NCBI GenBank assembly: GCA_001510575.1
Contig: LNGK01000005.1
Coordinates: 1,743,234 to 1,807,233 of the forward strand
From: Knoxdaviesia capensis
Taxonomy: Eukaryota > Ascomycota > Sordariomycetes > Microascales > Gondwanamycetaceae
Length of the DNA stretch: 64,000 bases
Reading direction: 5' to 3'
Of the stretch, positions 22,163-32,611 are shown piece by piece. The translations under genes were made by a program, and so were the position numbers. A model generated the notes under the pieces. That model saw only the letters and a program-made list of their open reading frames with translations. It searched no databases and was not told the DNA's origin. Numbering within the stretch: position 1 is the stretch's first letter; each line of letters starts with the position of its first letter.

Positions 22163-23054
22163 ATGTCCGCTCCGAACTTCCCCCCCAGCCTCCCGCCGAA
22201 ACCGCGCGGCGCGGAGATCTCTAGCCCCACGTCGCTGCGGAGCGGTGTCGGCACGCCCAGTGCGTCGGCGTACGCTCCCCCGCCACCGCCGCCTCCGCCT
22301 CCGCCTCCGGGCGCATCCGCCGGAACCTCCGGGCCGGCGGGGCTCCAAGCTCCGGCTGCTGGGGCGGGGGCTGCTGGCGCTGCGCTGGGCGGCGAGCCCG
22401 ACCCTGGCGAGACGTGGGTGCCGCCTCTGCTGCAAGAGCTCTCGTAAGTCTTGCGCGTCTCTGCCGGCATGTTTTGGTTTGCATGGGTGTTTTTTTTTTC
22501 TTTTCAGGCTATTGCACAGCTGAGTCTAACCGACCCCACCCCCCCCGTACAGCATCGACGACCTCAAACGCATCCTCGACTCCCCGGAGCTCCTGAAAGC
22601 CCTCGCAGACGCCCCCGAGACCGCCCCGCCCAGCACGCACGCCGCGCGCCAGGCCCTCGACGCCGCGCTGGCCGAGAACATGGCGCTCGCGGCGGCGCTG
22701 CGCGACCTGGAGGCGCGGGTGGCCGGCGAGCGCGCGAAGGCCCAGGCCGAGCTGCTGCGCACGCACGCGCTCGAGCGCCAGTGGACCGCGCGCCAGGCCG
22801 ACATGGACCGCGCGCTCGCGCGCTTCTCGCCTGCCGCGCTGTACCAGCGGCTCGCGCACGGCGTGCAGGAGCAGCAGATGCTGTGCCAGGCGCTGCAGGA
22901 GAGCTTTCTCGAGGGCCCGGTGGTCGGTGGCCCGGAGGCCGAGCGTGAGGCGACCGAGTGGATTCGGAGGTATCGCGAGGCACGGGCGTTGTATTGGATG
23001 CGGAAGGAGCAGAAAGATCGGTGGGATGAGGGCCGGGTCGGTGGATGGCGGTGA
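22163..23054 (+). CDS. vps37: ESCRT-I subunit Vps37 (Mod(r) domain)
   Basis: Exons 22163-22443 and 22553-23054 encode 260 residues. The N-terminus is Pro/Gly/Ala-rich with a run of 11 prolines. The C-terminal Mod(r) domain starts at PPLLQELSIDDLKRILDSPELL and contains a long coiled coil, ALYQRLAHGVQEQQMLCQAL, a single-fingered ESFLEG and the end WDEGRVGGWR. Vps37 is the ESCRT-I subunit that with Vps23 and Vps28 sorts ubiquitinated membrane proteins into multivesicular bodies. The intron (22444-22552, donor gtaagt, acceptor gtacag) is placed by phase and by restoring SIDDLKR. GC content is high in exon 2, with repeated gcgcgc codons. Confidence 0.88.
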
Positions 23055-23481
23055 GAGACCGTGGATCCCGCTCTTCTGCTTCTTCTTCTTCTTCTCTTAT
23101 GATTTCCATGACGTGTTACAGTGCATACACATTTTCTTTTTTTTCACCTTGTTGATTATCAGTTTCGAAATACTTCATGAGCACATGCATATTCTTTATG
23201 TGGACAGAGCTGCGCTGACGACCAATACATCGCCGGAAAAGCAACGTGGGTGACTGGAGCCATATCAACTTGGATTATTTCATGCCTGCGGCAAGACATA
23301 CTCTGCATGCGCTTACACCGCTATCAAGTGAAATAAAAAAAAAGAAGATCAATTTCACATAATAATCATCAATGGTAACAAACATTCCCCACCCCGACTC
23401 GGCCCCGCCGTGAACTCTCGTTTGCGTTCTCTCTTGTTTACCAAGCTCATATCTGGCTGACTCCCTCATTCGCATTGACCA
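23055..23481. other. Convergent 3' region
   Basis: Short region between the stops of vps37 and the next minus-strand gene, with T and A runs (23132-23146 and 23333-23344). Nothing else is seen. Confidence 0.6.
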
Positions 23482-25026
23482 TTACAACAGGCTGAACGGA
23501 CTCTTCTTCATCTCGGGACTGCGCGGACTCATCGGCAGGGCAAACAGGTCATCGTCGTTATCATCGATGATCATAGGTGACAGGCCGGTGCTGGCCAGAG
23601 TCGGACCGCCAGGGGTGAGAAGGTTTGTGGCCGGAGTGGTGAGAGGCACGTTGAAGTGGGCCGTGCCGGATGATAGCGCTTCGGCGGTGTTTGTCGAGCG
23701 GGGAGGCGAAAGAAGGGTTGCCGTTTGCGCGTGAAAGAAGGCGTTTGAGCCATCTGCACGGTGAGAGTGGGGCATTAGCCGGCTTGTCTATACGGCCACT
23801 TTCACGCCGCAACACACGTGTCCAGAATATGACTTACCAGTTCTTCGGACGAGATCAGACGCCGATGTTGCCAGTTTCAGTCCACGCAACTTTTCCGTCA
23901 GACGACCGGCCGTTGAGGGCATACGTGACGACATACTATTGTTGAGGTTGACGGTGTTCACCAATGCGGATGCGGCCGATTGCAGCAGAGACTCAGGAGA
24001 CGACTGGGCATCAGGTTTACCGCTGGAGAATGGCGATGTTGTTGTCGAGAGGCCGAAATGCGACTCGAGCCATTCACGCTCGTCAAAGGCCATGGCCAGG
24101 CCAACACTCTCAGCGTTGACCTTGAGCTCTTCGCCGATCTCCTTTTGCAGCTCCTGCAGGCGCAGCTCGGCCCAAATGGTGTGGAGGACGCCACGGCGGC
24201 CCACCTTGGGCTGATCGCCGAGGCCCGGGGGGAATATTGCTGGGAGTGGCCGGGTTGTGATGACGGGGTGTCCGGATGTGTGGGCGATATTCACCACGGG
24301 CGGGACGTTAACACCGGGGGGGATGAGGAAGTAAACCCGGACACGCGGACTCGACGTACTGTCGACTATTGCGAAGCTGTTGGCTTTCCCCTCCCACTGG
24401 ATCTCCCATGTTCCCTCGTATGAGGGGAGAGGCTTGATGGCGAACGATGTGGTGGCATCCGGGTTTATCGGGGCCGGGGCCGGGGCCGGGACCGGGTCGG
24501 AGTCACTCGGCCGGCCAGTCTGGTGATATGTCCGCCAGAAGGAGGACTGGGGCACCGAGGTCGACGGCTTTTCATCGACGATATCCGGGGCACTTGTTGT
24601 TGTTGTTGTGTCCGAAGTGGTGAGTGGGTTGTTGTCGGCATTGTCAACGACACCTTCGGTATCCGAGAGCGGGGGCGACACCGGCCTTGAAATGGCGGAA
24701 TGTGGCAGCCATTCTATCATGAGAATCTTGGTACCGTCGTTTCCTCTCCCAGTCTCAAACTCAAAGCGAGACAGAGACAGGAGACTGGAGTCTGAATCCA
24801 ACTGGCCGGAAGATGGTACTTCAACGGGGAGTGTTTCGGTGACTTGCATAGAAGGTTCCGGTTGTGTTGGCTCTGGGACTTTTTGTTGCCCCTGTTGGAT
24901 CTGGCCATCTTCCCCTGTGACAACAAGTGTTCCATGACCCGGTTCTGGAAGCATTGGAAGGGACTGTAATTGCGGGGCTTCCAGCGGAGATACCCGAAGA
25001 GGCTGGGAGTCTATTCTGGTGTCCAT
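23482..25026 (-). CDS. Conserved-looking protein of unknown function
   Basis: Exons on the minus strand are 25026-23838 and 23753-23482, giving 486 residues; donor gtaagt, acceptor cgtgcag. I do not recognise the family. Residues 1-200 are low-complexity and rich in Pro, Ser, Thr and Gln, including an alternating Pro-Ala/Pro-Val segment. The central part looks folded: EGTWEIQWEGKANSFAIVD, then VRVYFLIPPGVNVPPVVNIAHT, RGVLHTIWAELRLQELQKEIGEEL and FDEREWLESHFGL, suggesting a beta segment followed by two amphipathic helices. The tail has several Ser-Pro sites and an acidic DDNDDDLF stretch, then MKKSPFSLL, which may be regulatory or a linear motif. There are no membrane segments or signal peptide. 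It is probably soluble; no function is assigned. Confidence 0.75.
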
Positions 25027-27705
25027 TTTGAAGTTAACTGGTGATTTGTCTCAGCTAGCCAGCGCAGTTGAGGGGGAAAAGGAAAAAAAAAGATCGCTGG
25101 GTGAAGATTTTTTGGGACAAGGTTTGAGTTCGGTAAACCCGGGAGAGATGCTCTGATTTTGTTATTTGACCAGACTGAAGTGACCAGAGGAGAGGTGATC
25201 CCGGTCCCAGAGAGAGGCGGGGTGATAAAGAAATAGGGATGGAGAGAAAAGAAAAAAGTCAGGGGAAGCGGCGCGTAAAATGCGGCGATGTGATGTGATC
25301 ACGGCCAAGGAAGGAATATCTGATCAGCGGCAATCAGGGGGGATAGAAAAGATAGAGAACACAACGATAACGGGACTGATTCCCCGAGAAAGTTGAATAT
25401 AGAGCAAACGGGTGTCAACCGCAAAAAAGACAGAAGGAAAAACGAAGATGTCAAAAATGAGGTGAAGAAAGCGGAAGAAGAGTCTGGATCATGAGGTTTG
25501 TGATAGATGGCTGAAAATGTGACGGTTCGCCGCAAATTCCGCAGCTTCCCTCTTTCGGGTGGTGCACTTTCCCTCTTTCACAGTTCTCGGTTGGTTGCTC
25601 CTGCTTTGGCTGTTCTGATTTGTCTGGTTGGCATTACGGAAATGTCATCTTGTGGTCTTGGCGGAAAGCACGACTTGGAACCACGATTGGGAAGGAGCAA
25701 TCGTGAGAAAATAAAGACAAAATGAGGGGGGGTTCGACAAGCCAGAAAAAGAGAAATGCAAAAGAGAAAAGAGGGCAGATGGCAGATATGACAATCTTTA
25801 CAGACGGAGACAAAGCAATGATTGATTCATACGAACTCTATTGTTCCTGAATGTGAGAGAGAGGGAAACCATAGAGTGATGGCAGAGAGGGAGCGAAATC
25901 CCCCTCGCCTCGGCTGATGGAAGCTATTCACTTCCACACTATAAGCACATTTCCACGGCCGGCTTATGGTGGTGGGTTATAAATAGATATCCGGTGCCAC
26001 TTGTCCCGCTGTGGCCAATGCAAGCAAAGCTTTTTTTTTTTATTGGTTTTGGCGGTGCATATCAATGATTATACGGGCTTTCTGCGTCGAATTCTGTATT
26101 ATGGAGATTCGGTGTTTCTGGTCCAGACCGTGAAGAATTTATACTGTATGTGCGGGTACAGTGCATTATCTGCACAGTCGAGGTGGTACTTGCAACTTAC
26201 ACGGAGCACACAGTACCACCGCCATTTTTAACAAAACCCACAGGCAAACAGCCACAAGAATGTTATCGTTATCATCCGGCCACCCTAAAAACTGGGGGTC
26301 TCCGTTTCTTAGATTCAGGACAAGCAGGAGCGATCCGGCTCACGAAGAACGTGCTCTTTCCAACTTCGACCTGGATTACACAAGCACAATTTGCTGTCTC
26401 ACGGAGAGGGGAAGTCATCGCTGGAAAGATATGAACGTATCGGCCCGGATACCAACTACAGTACATACAAGAATAACACGGCTAGACCAACAGCAGATCC
26501 TAGAAATATCGGGAGAATCCTTCAGATACGGAAGCCATATTAGTTGGCTGGCTGGTTGTGCGGCCGAATGTCGGGGATGATATCGAAGGAATATAGCCGA
26601 AAGTTGGGGTCTTAATATCTCGAGAACTGAGAATTGTGCACAACCGGCTTGAAAGTGCGATGTGATATGGAAGAGATGATGTTAACAAGTCTTGAAAACA
26701 CGAGTGAATATGTAAGTGGGTGGCAGGTCGCCTCGGCATGTTTCACAGGCTTGGCCCCTGCTTCTCACAGCAAGGATATCGGCTCGCTCCGCTCAACCCT
26801 TACGAGCCAGATAATGATACGAGAGCCAACATATATCAGTGAGAGGGGATGAGATCAAGTGTTGGGTATTTTCTAGAAATCCACCGACACATACCTGAGA
26901 AAGTTGGTTAGCAGGTAGATAGACATATACGTCGAGTGTCAACAGCCAATTTACATGCGACAGGTACCATTGGCGTGTTCCGCTGCCCCTCCCGGGTATG
27001 GCTTGGCCTTTTTGAGGGGAGATCATATCTCCCCGATGTGAACCCTAAGAAGAAGAAGGGAGGGATTGGTGATGGAATTATCCCCCTGGGTGTCGCTTGC
27101 ATGGAAGCTCGGAAAGAACCCAATAGACGATGTTCTGCTGAAGAGATAGATAGATCGACGTACAAAGTTCCCAGGGCTTCAGCAGGCATTGTGCTCCTCC
27201 AGCATCAATGCTCTTTCTATCACCACCATACTCACTCCACGTATCCCTGTTCGGAACCCACCCACCCCACGGGATGTGTGATATACTTCGTGTTATCACT
27301 GTTCATAGCCGGCCGCTTCCGTTAAGCATCAACTCTGCATTTTACGACCACGAAGTTGTTGGATTCAATCTTAAAGGGAGTCGTCGTTGATCCCCCAAGT
27401 TTGGTAAATCGTTCTTGAATCATGATTGCGTTATGGCCTTGACTTTGAAATGTTCCCTTTTGTCGTCGGTGGCTGGCTCGTGGCCGGAGAACCCCGGGAT
27501 CCACCCCGCGATAGGCCGGACTTTCGGGGGAATGAGCGGGAAAGGATTTCCAGTCCTATTCTTGCATGATGAAGATGTTCACAGTCCATTCTTGCAGCGT
27601 ATGCAAGATAGAGGCTGCACAACAAGGGGTGGCCGTTTCGTCACTGAGTGTCCTCAGCAAACAGCCTCCTATCCACGATTCCGGAACACCTGAGACCATC
27701 CCACC

Positions 27706-27716
27706 TAGGGTTAGGG
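27706..27716 (+). repeat. Telomere-like TAGGGTTAGGG word
   Basis: Exact 11-base copy of the word also found in cmc4 intron 2 (reverse strand) and upstream of orc1. It lies in the gene-poor block. Confidence 0.8.
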
Positions 27717-28318
27717 TACATGCAAGCGAACGGGCTTTACATTGTTCTAAGAAGAACAAGGGAATGCCTGGATACAGCAGAGAAGCCTTCGGTGAGTAGA
27801 CTTTGCTGCCAGATGCCAGAATGGCGGAGCAACAGGACAGGTTTCCGACCTTTGGTCACGGGCATTTTGGTGGCAGGTTGCAGCATCGGTGATGCGTCGG
27901 TCTCGATGACAGCTCTGACGTCTGCCACTCCATCCTCACCAGGTTGTCCACCTGCCCCTATGTACTCTATGCTCGTTTCTCATGCCAAGTTAGCCATCGG
28001 ACTATCGGCCATGGATCCCATCTTCCAACCGCACAAGGTCGGTGTGTCTATCAGGGCGTGCTCTAGCGAACCTCGCGTATGATCTCGGTGCGCATCTGGA
28101 TAAACTTAGCAGGGAGATCGTTGTCTGGCGAGCTCGTGAAAGCTCGGCAGAAATGATACCTGCGCGTCTCAACAGCCTCGATAGATTCCGAGGTTGGATA
28201 TCTCGGTATCGAGTCGCGGGAGAATGCTTGGGATCTGAGTTCTCGTTGTCTATACAGTTGAGAGGTGATGTCAGAGTGGCACGGGCGAGACTCAAGAGAC
28301 AGGATTCATGGCACTTAC

Positions 28319-28729
28319 CAAGCATCAGAGAATTCAAGAGACTGCTCTACCGACAGAGGTAGGCTGATGAAGTAAAGCGGGAAGAAGTTTGTGCTTGTGT
28401 GGCCGTGTAGAGAGAACCTCAATACTAAGCTTTTCAGAAGGAAAGAGCGAGCATTTTCTTCATACCCTCCTTCCTGCATCCATACATACGCAATGGCCTA
28501 CCGACTTACCATATAGAGAAGATGCTCTTGAGGTATAGCTCTTTTAGAGAGAAAGTACCCCACGTTGGTTCCTGCCCAGGTAATACCAGCGAATTGGCTT
28601 AGGGTTAAGCACGCGTGATGTTGATACCTGTTCAGCAAGCCATGCCAGCCAACCAACCTGATCTTTGATTCCGTTATCACTGGCCAATCCCATTGTCATT
28701 GCAAAATTTTGAGCATGCAGTCTTTTCAT
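28319..28729 (-). pseudogene. Possible spliced gene fragment or remnant
   Basis: On the minus strand a chain of plausible splice signals joins short frames: exon ending GWLAWLAEQ, a 56-nt intron (28628-28573 approximately, gtatca...gcttaac...gggcag), an exon EPTWGTFSLKELYLKSIFSI ending at a gtaagt near 28508, and an exon reading HGHTSTNFFPLYFISLPLSV and VEQSLEFSDAW, which runs into GGTAAGT near 28319. Every acceptor I tried downstream gives a stop or frame loss. The family is not recognised. It could be a decayed gene, a small orphan gene or chance; I cannot decide from sequence alone. Confidence 0.22.
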
Positions 28730-31308
28730 TTAAGCTTCCTCGTTGGCACACGTAAGTGAGTGGTCTACCAAAGCAGGCATTCTCGAGGATACGAAGGTTT
28801 ACATAGAGTAGTCATGTCATCTGGGAAATTTACAGAGACTCTTGAGAGATTGCTGCCGTGGCCCTGCACAGCCGTGATCAGCAGCCGTCATGGGGACTGG
28901 CAAAATTAATTGGAATTTCCCACGAGTCCGGCAGCCAGCAGCAGCAGAATGAGGAGGGCAGGACTGTACATATAGTGTCTATATATACAACTTATGTCCC
29001 GCCGCGTTTCCTTATATTAATCCCGAAAGGAGTCAATTTGTTGAACCACTCGGAAGAGGCTCTGGAAAGGGATGCTGCGGCCGTGGGAGAGATTTTATTT
29101 ATAGAGATGGGTGTGTTTTTCCCTCGTGGACCGGATTTTGTCGTGAGCGGGCAATTATATATTGTACGAACTTTAAGAATATAACGTGCGTCAACGGTAG
29201 ATCAGGCAATACCAGTCGATGAGCGTTAAAGTCCGCCCACTGATCTGTAAAGCCGAGGATATTGAAACAAGCATCATTCAGGCCTGGTGGATGGGTGAAA
29301 ATCATATAGACGACCAGGCCGGACGATAAGAGATTCCTGCTGGATGTGGGGGGTGAAGTGATTTTTCTTGCGGACGGGCTGTCCTGCCTCATCTCTTTTT
29401 TTCTTTTCCTTCTCGGAGTTTCTGGTACCGCATGAAGTGTACTTTATATATCCCAAACGGCACCAAAAACCGATAGGAAGGGGATCGAGAGCCCAAACCT
29501 AGGAAACAAGGCGAGAGAGACAGAGAGAGAGAGCCGTATTTGTCCGGATATCGGGGGTGGGAAAGGGGGGGGAGGAAGAGTTTCTGCAGTCTTGCCCCAG
29601 TAAGCCCTGCCCCAGGAAACCCGCAGAGAGAAGAGCCCCAAAAAACGCGGAATCCTCATCGGCGACGACAAGTTGGGGGACTTGGGGAACACGGCTTAGC
29701 TGGCGTGGGAGGAAACGAGGCCAGAACGCGCGCAACCAGGCCGCTCAGCCCGCGCTTTTCCCACCTATCCAGCTTTTGTCTGCATGTCTGCCCTCTCTCT
29801 GCTCTCTGTGGTTGGCATTCGGGGGAATTGAGAACCCCGGGGTGGTTAGGTCAGCTCAGCATGAAGGAACAGAGAAAGACCGGCCAGACGGGCGAGAAGA
29901 TGTTGTGAGCAAGGAAGAAGAAGATAGGAAAACTGGATGCGACGGACGGACTCCACAGCGGGCTGGCCTCTCTGACTTCCTGGAGCTCCTATTGGCGAGG
30001 GAAGGAGTGTTACGTGCCGTTCTTTCTTTGGCTGCATTGGTCTTCTTCTTGTTGCTTCTTCTTCGTCTTCTTAGACACAAGTGGGTGGCGGCGTGGAAAG
30101 AGGCGGAGACGAGGGAACCATGATTGGGGAGGAGGCGTTGGTTGGGAGGGAGCGGATGGGTGAAAAGTGAGAGCCGGACATGCCAGCCATGGGCAGGTTG
30201 GCAGGTTTCGCTTTGTTGGAACTGAGAGGGAGAGAGATAACGCAGCAACTGAGATCACGGCCATGGTCTCTGAACGCCCGAAGATATCTCTTTGTGTCGG
30301 GGTCGCCTGACTTGCCGCTCAGTCGGGGAGACTTCCGCACAACCCAGCCCGTCGGAGGGTAAATTTTCTATCGCAAGGGTCGAGCCGGTCGGTCCCCAGA
30401 GGAGTAAGGACGGAGAGGATCTTTCCTCATGAATAGAGGAAGCAGCAACTGGTGTAACGATGGCTGTTTGTCAACGCAGGAAGACCCAAGTCGAGGGCAT
30501 TTCTCCACTGGGATGTTGCAGGACTTGTGCCTTCACACTCCCGGCCGCCCCCTTGTAAGGACGGCCAACAGCACCTCATACAAAGTACCCGAACATAATG
30601 GTAGTCTGCAATTGTACATACTGCATGTCTATATTCTGTACGGAGTATGTGGTGATAGACTTCAGCGCGGGTGAAGCCTAAGAGACCCGCCGCACTTCCA
30701 AACAGAAACAGGCAGGTATCGAATTTCGCACCTACAGCGGAGACATGTATTCTCGCATGCAGCCACCCGGCGGAAAGGTACTTCAGCCACCATGTACCCA
30801 TCCTCCTCACACCCCCCGGTTCCACCCCCCCACGGCCCTACTCCGGCCGATTCGCTCCTTGTCCTCCACAATATTATTTTTCTTCTCTTCTGCGCATTAT
30901 TGCATTTTGCGTGTGAGAGAGGAAACAGTCAAGTAATATCGACGGGATATGCAAATCCGGTGGAGCCTTTCTTTCTTTGCTTGCTTTTCTTCTCTCGCTT
31001 TCTGTCACTCACCCCTTGTTTGCTGCTGTGCTCTTTTGCCACTTCCTGTTCGTTAACTTTCGATGGACAGCCAGGACGGAGATCATGCTTCGGCTTCGAA
31101 CTTCTCCCCACGTCAAGGCAAGGAAGCTGTCGGCTGTCGCTCTCTGCGTTTCCCGTTTTCTGCGGCGTGTGATATCGGGGGATAGTGCCTTACGAGGACG
31201 GGAAGGAGTTCGCATCAGATGGCGGATGTGTGTGAGCGAGAGGGGAAAGCAGAGCATTTTTTTGTGGCTAGTCTTCCGATAACAGCGGCGACGATGAATC
31301 GTTTCGGG

Positions 31309-31344
31309 CCGTCAGGCCTGCTAGGATAACCTGGAGCCTGACGG
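31309..31344. other. Perfect 9-bp stem hairpin
   Basis: CCGTCAGGC (31309-31317) and GCCTGACGG (31336-31344) are perfect inverted repeats separated by 18 bases. It stands alone in the gene-poor block, so it may be a structured RNA element, a protein-binding palindrome or chance. Confidence 0.6.
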
Positions 31345-32460
31345 GTCAGGGCCCAGACAAACTGGGGCTAAAGGGGCGGAGAGGGGAGACAGCCTCTAGG
31401 AGGAATCGACGGGAAACACGCTGTTGGTTTCTCGTTTGGCCGGGTAGTTGCTTAATGGATATACTCCGCAGCCCGTTTTCACACCATCACCACCGCTTCG
31501 TATAACATGATTACCTCGCTTGAGGGTAATGGCCCAGTTTTAGATTACTTCCGATAGGAGCGAGTGGCCATTCGTCGTCAATCAGCCTTAAAAAGGAAGA
31601 AGCTGCGGCAGCAGCGTGGTGAGCTTGTCAACACCTTAAAAACAAGTTTGCCTCCCGACCTATCCATCATCCCTCCTGGAAGCTGCGGCTCTGTCCTTCC
31701 ACCCACCTACCGACGAAAGGGGGGCGCTTCCCTCTTTTTGCGTGTTGGTTGTCTGGAACGACAGCTGGCGACGGCCGTTTGGTCGGTCTAAATATGGGAG
31801 GAGCCCAGTTTAATTTTACACCGAAGTCGACCTCCAAGTTCCAGACATCGACGACGCGGGCCACGCGCCTGATTCTCCCACGCCCCCCTAACCGTTATGG
31901 TGGTGGGCCAAAGCTTAACTGGCACAGGAAGTGTTTCTGGTTTCCTGTATCTACAAATGCAGCTCGTTCTCGGGTGGAAAACAGGGCTGTGAGTCAAGAA
32001 CATGCCGAGTGACCGACCCTGGGTTGAGACATGTGCAGTATGCCAGCCAGATGGACCTGAGGATTTTTTTTTTGAAGCGGTTCAAGACATGAAGAACATT
32101 CCTTGGCCTCACCGGCAAGCCTGGATTAGAGACACGGTAAAAAAACAAAAGGAACAAACTCTGCAGCCAGCCTGCATCGACGGACCGCTTTAGTGTCGGT
32201 GGCTTTTCTGGAGGGACTTCGGGGGGGATGGGAGTGCTTAGGTGCCAATAAAGCCCCAACTGCGTGCAGAGCGAGGGGTTAAAAAGGCGGCCAAAACAAT
32301 TTCTATGAAGGCCGGATTCCACGGGAATCGTAATGGAAGATTGAAGGCTGCCAAAATCCAACTGAAAAAGAATGACGTTGGCGGGTTGAAGTGCACTGCA
32401 CACACTAAAAGTTCCGGATCCCCGGGCCCGGAGCACGGCAGCAAACGACGCGCCTTCCAC

Positions 32461-32611
32461 AAAAAAAAAAAAAAAAAAAAAACCCCCNNNNNNNNNNNNN
32501 NNNNNNNNNNNNNNNNNNNNNNNNNNNNNNNNNNNNNNNNNNNNNNNNNNNNNNNNNNNNNNNNNNNNNNNNNNNNNNNNNNNNNNNNNGGGGGGGGGGG
32601 GGGGGGGGGGG
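32461..32611. other. Assembly gap bounded by homopolymers
   Basis: Twenty-two A and five C precede about 102 Ns (32488-32589), and 22 G follow. The content is unknown. The bordering homopolymers are probably where reads or contigs ended. Any gene crossing this point would be split. Confidence 0.97.

Noticed and set aside
27322..27504. Minus-strand frame ending FKIESNNFVVVKCRVDA
   Set aside because: The end looks protein-like, but no consistent upstream exon chain could be built and the family is unknown.
29557..30123. A 188-codon plus-strand frame with a C-terminal hydrophobic segment
   Set aside because: It opens without an ATG, lacks recognisable motifs and overlaps an equally open minus-strand frame. 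It might be part of a spliced gene but I cannot support it.
32418..32431. GGATCCCCGGGCCC beside the gap, similar to a cloning-site string
   Set aside because: The match to a vector polylinker is short and flanking bases do not continue it, so vector contamination is not supported.
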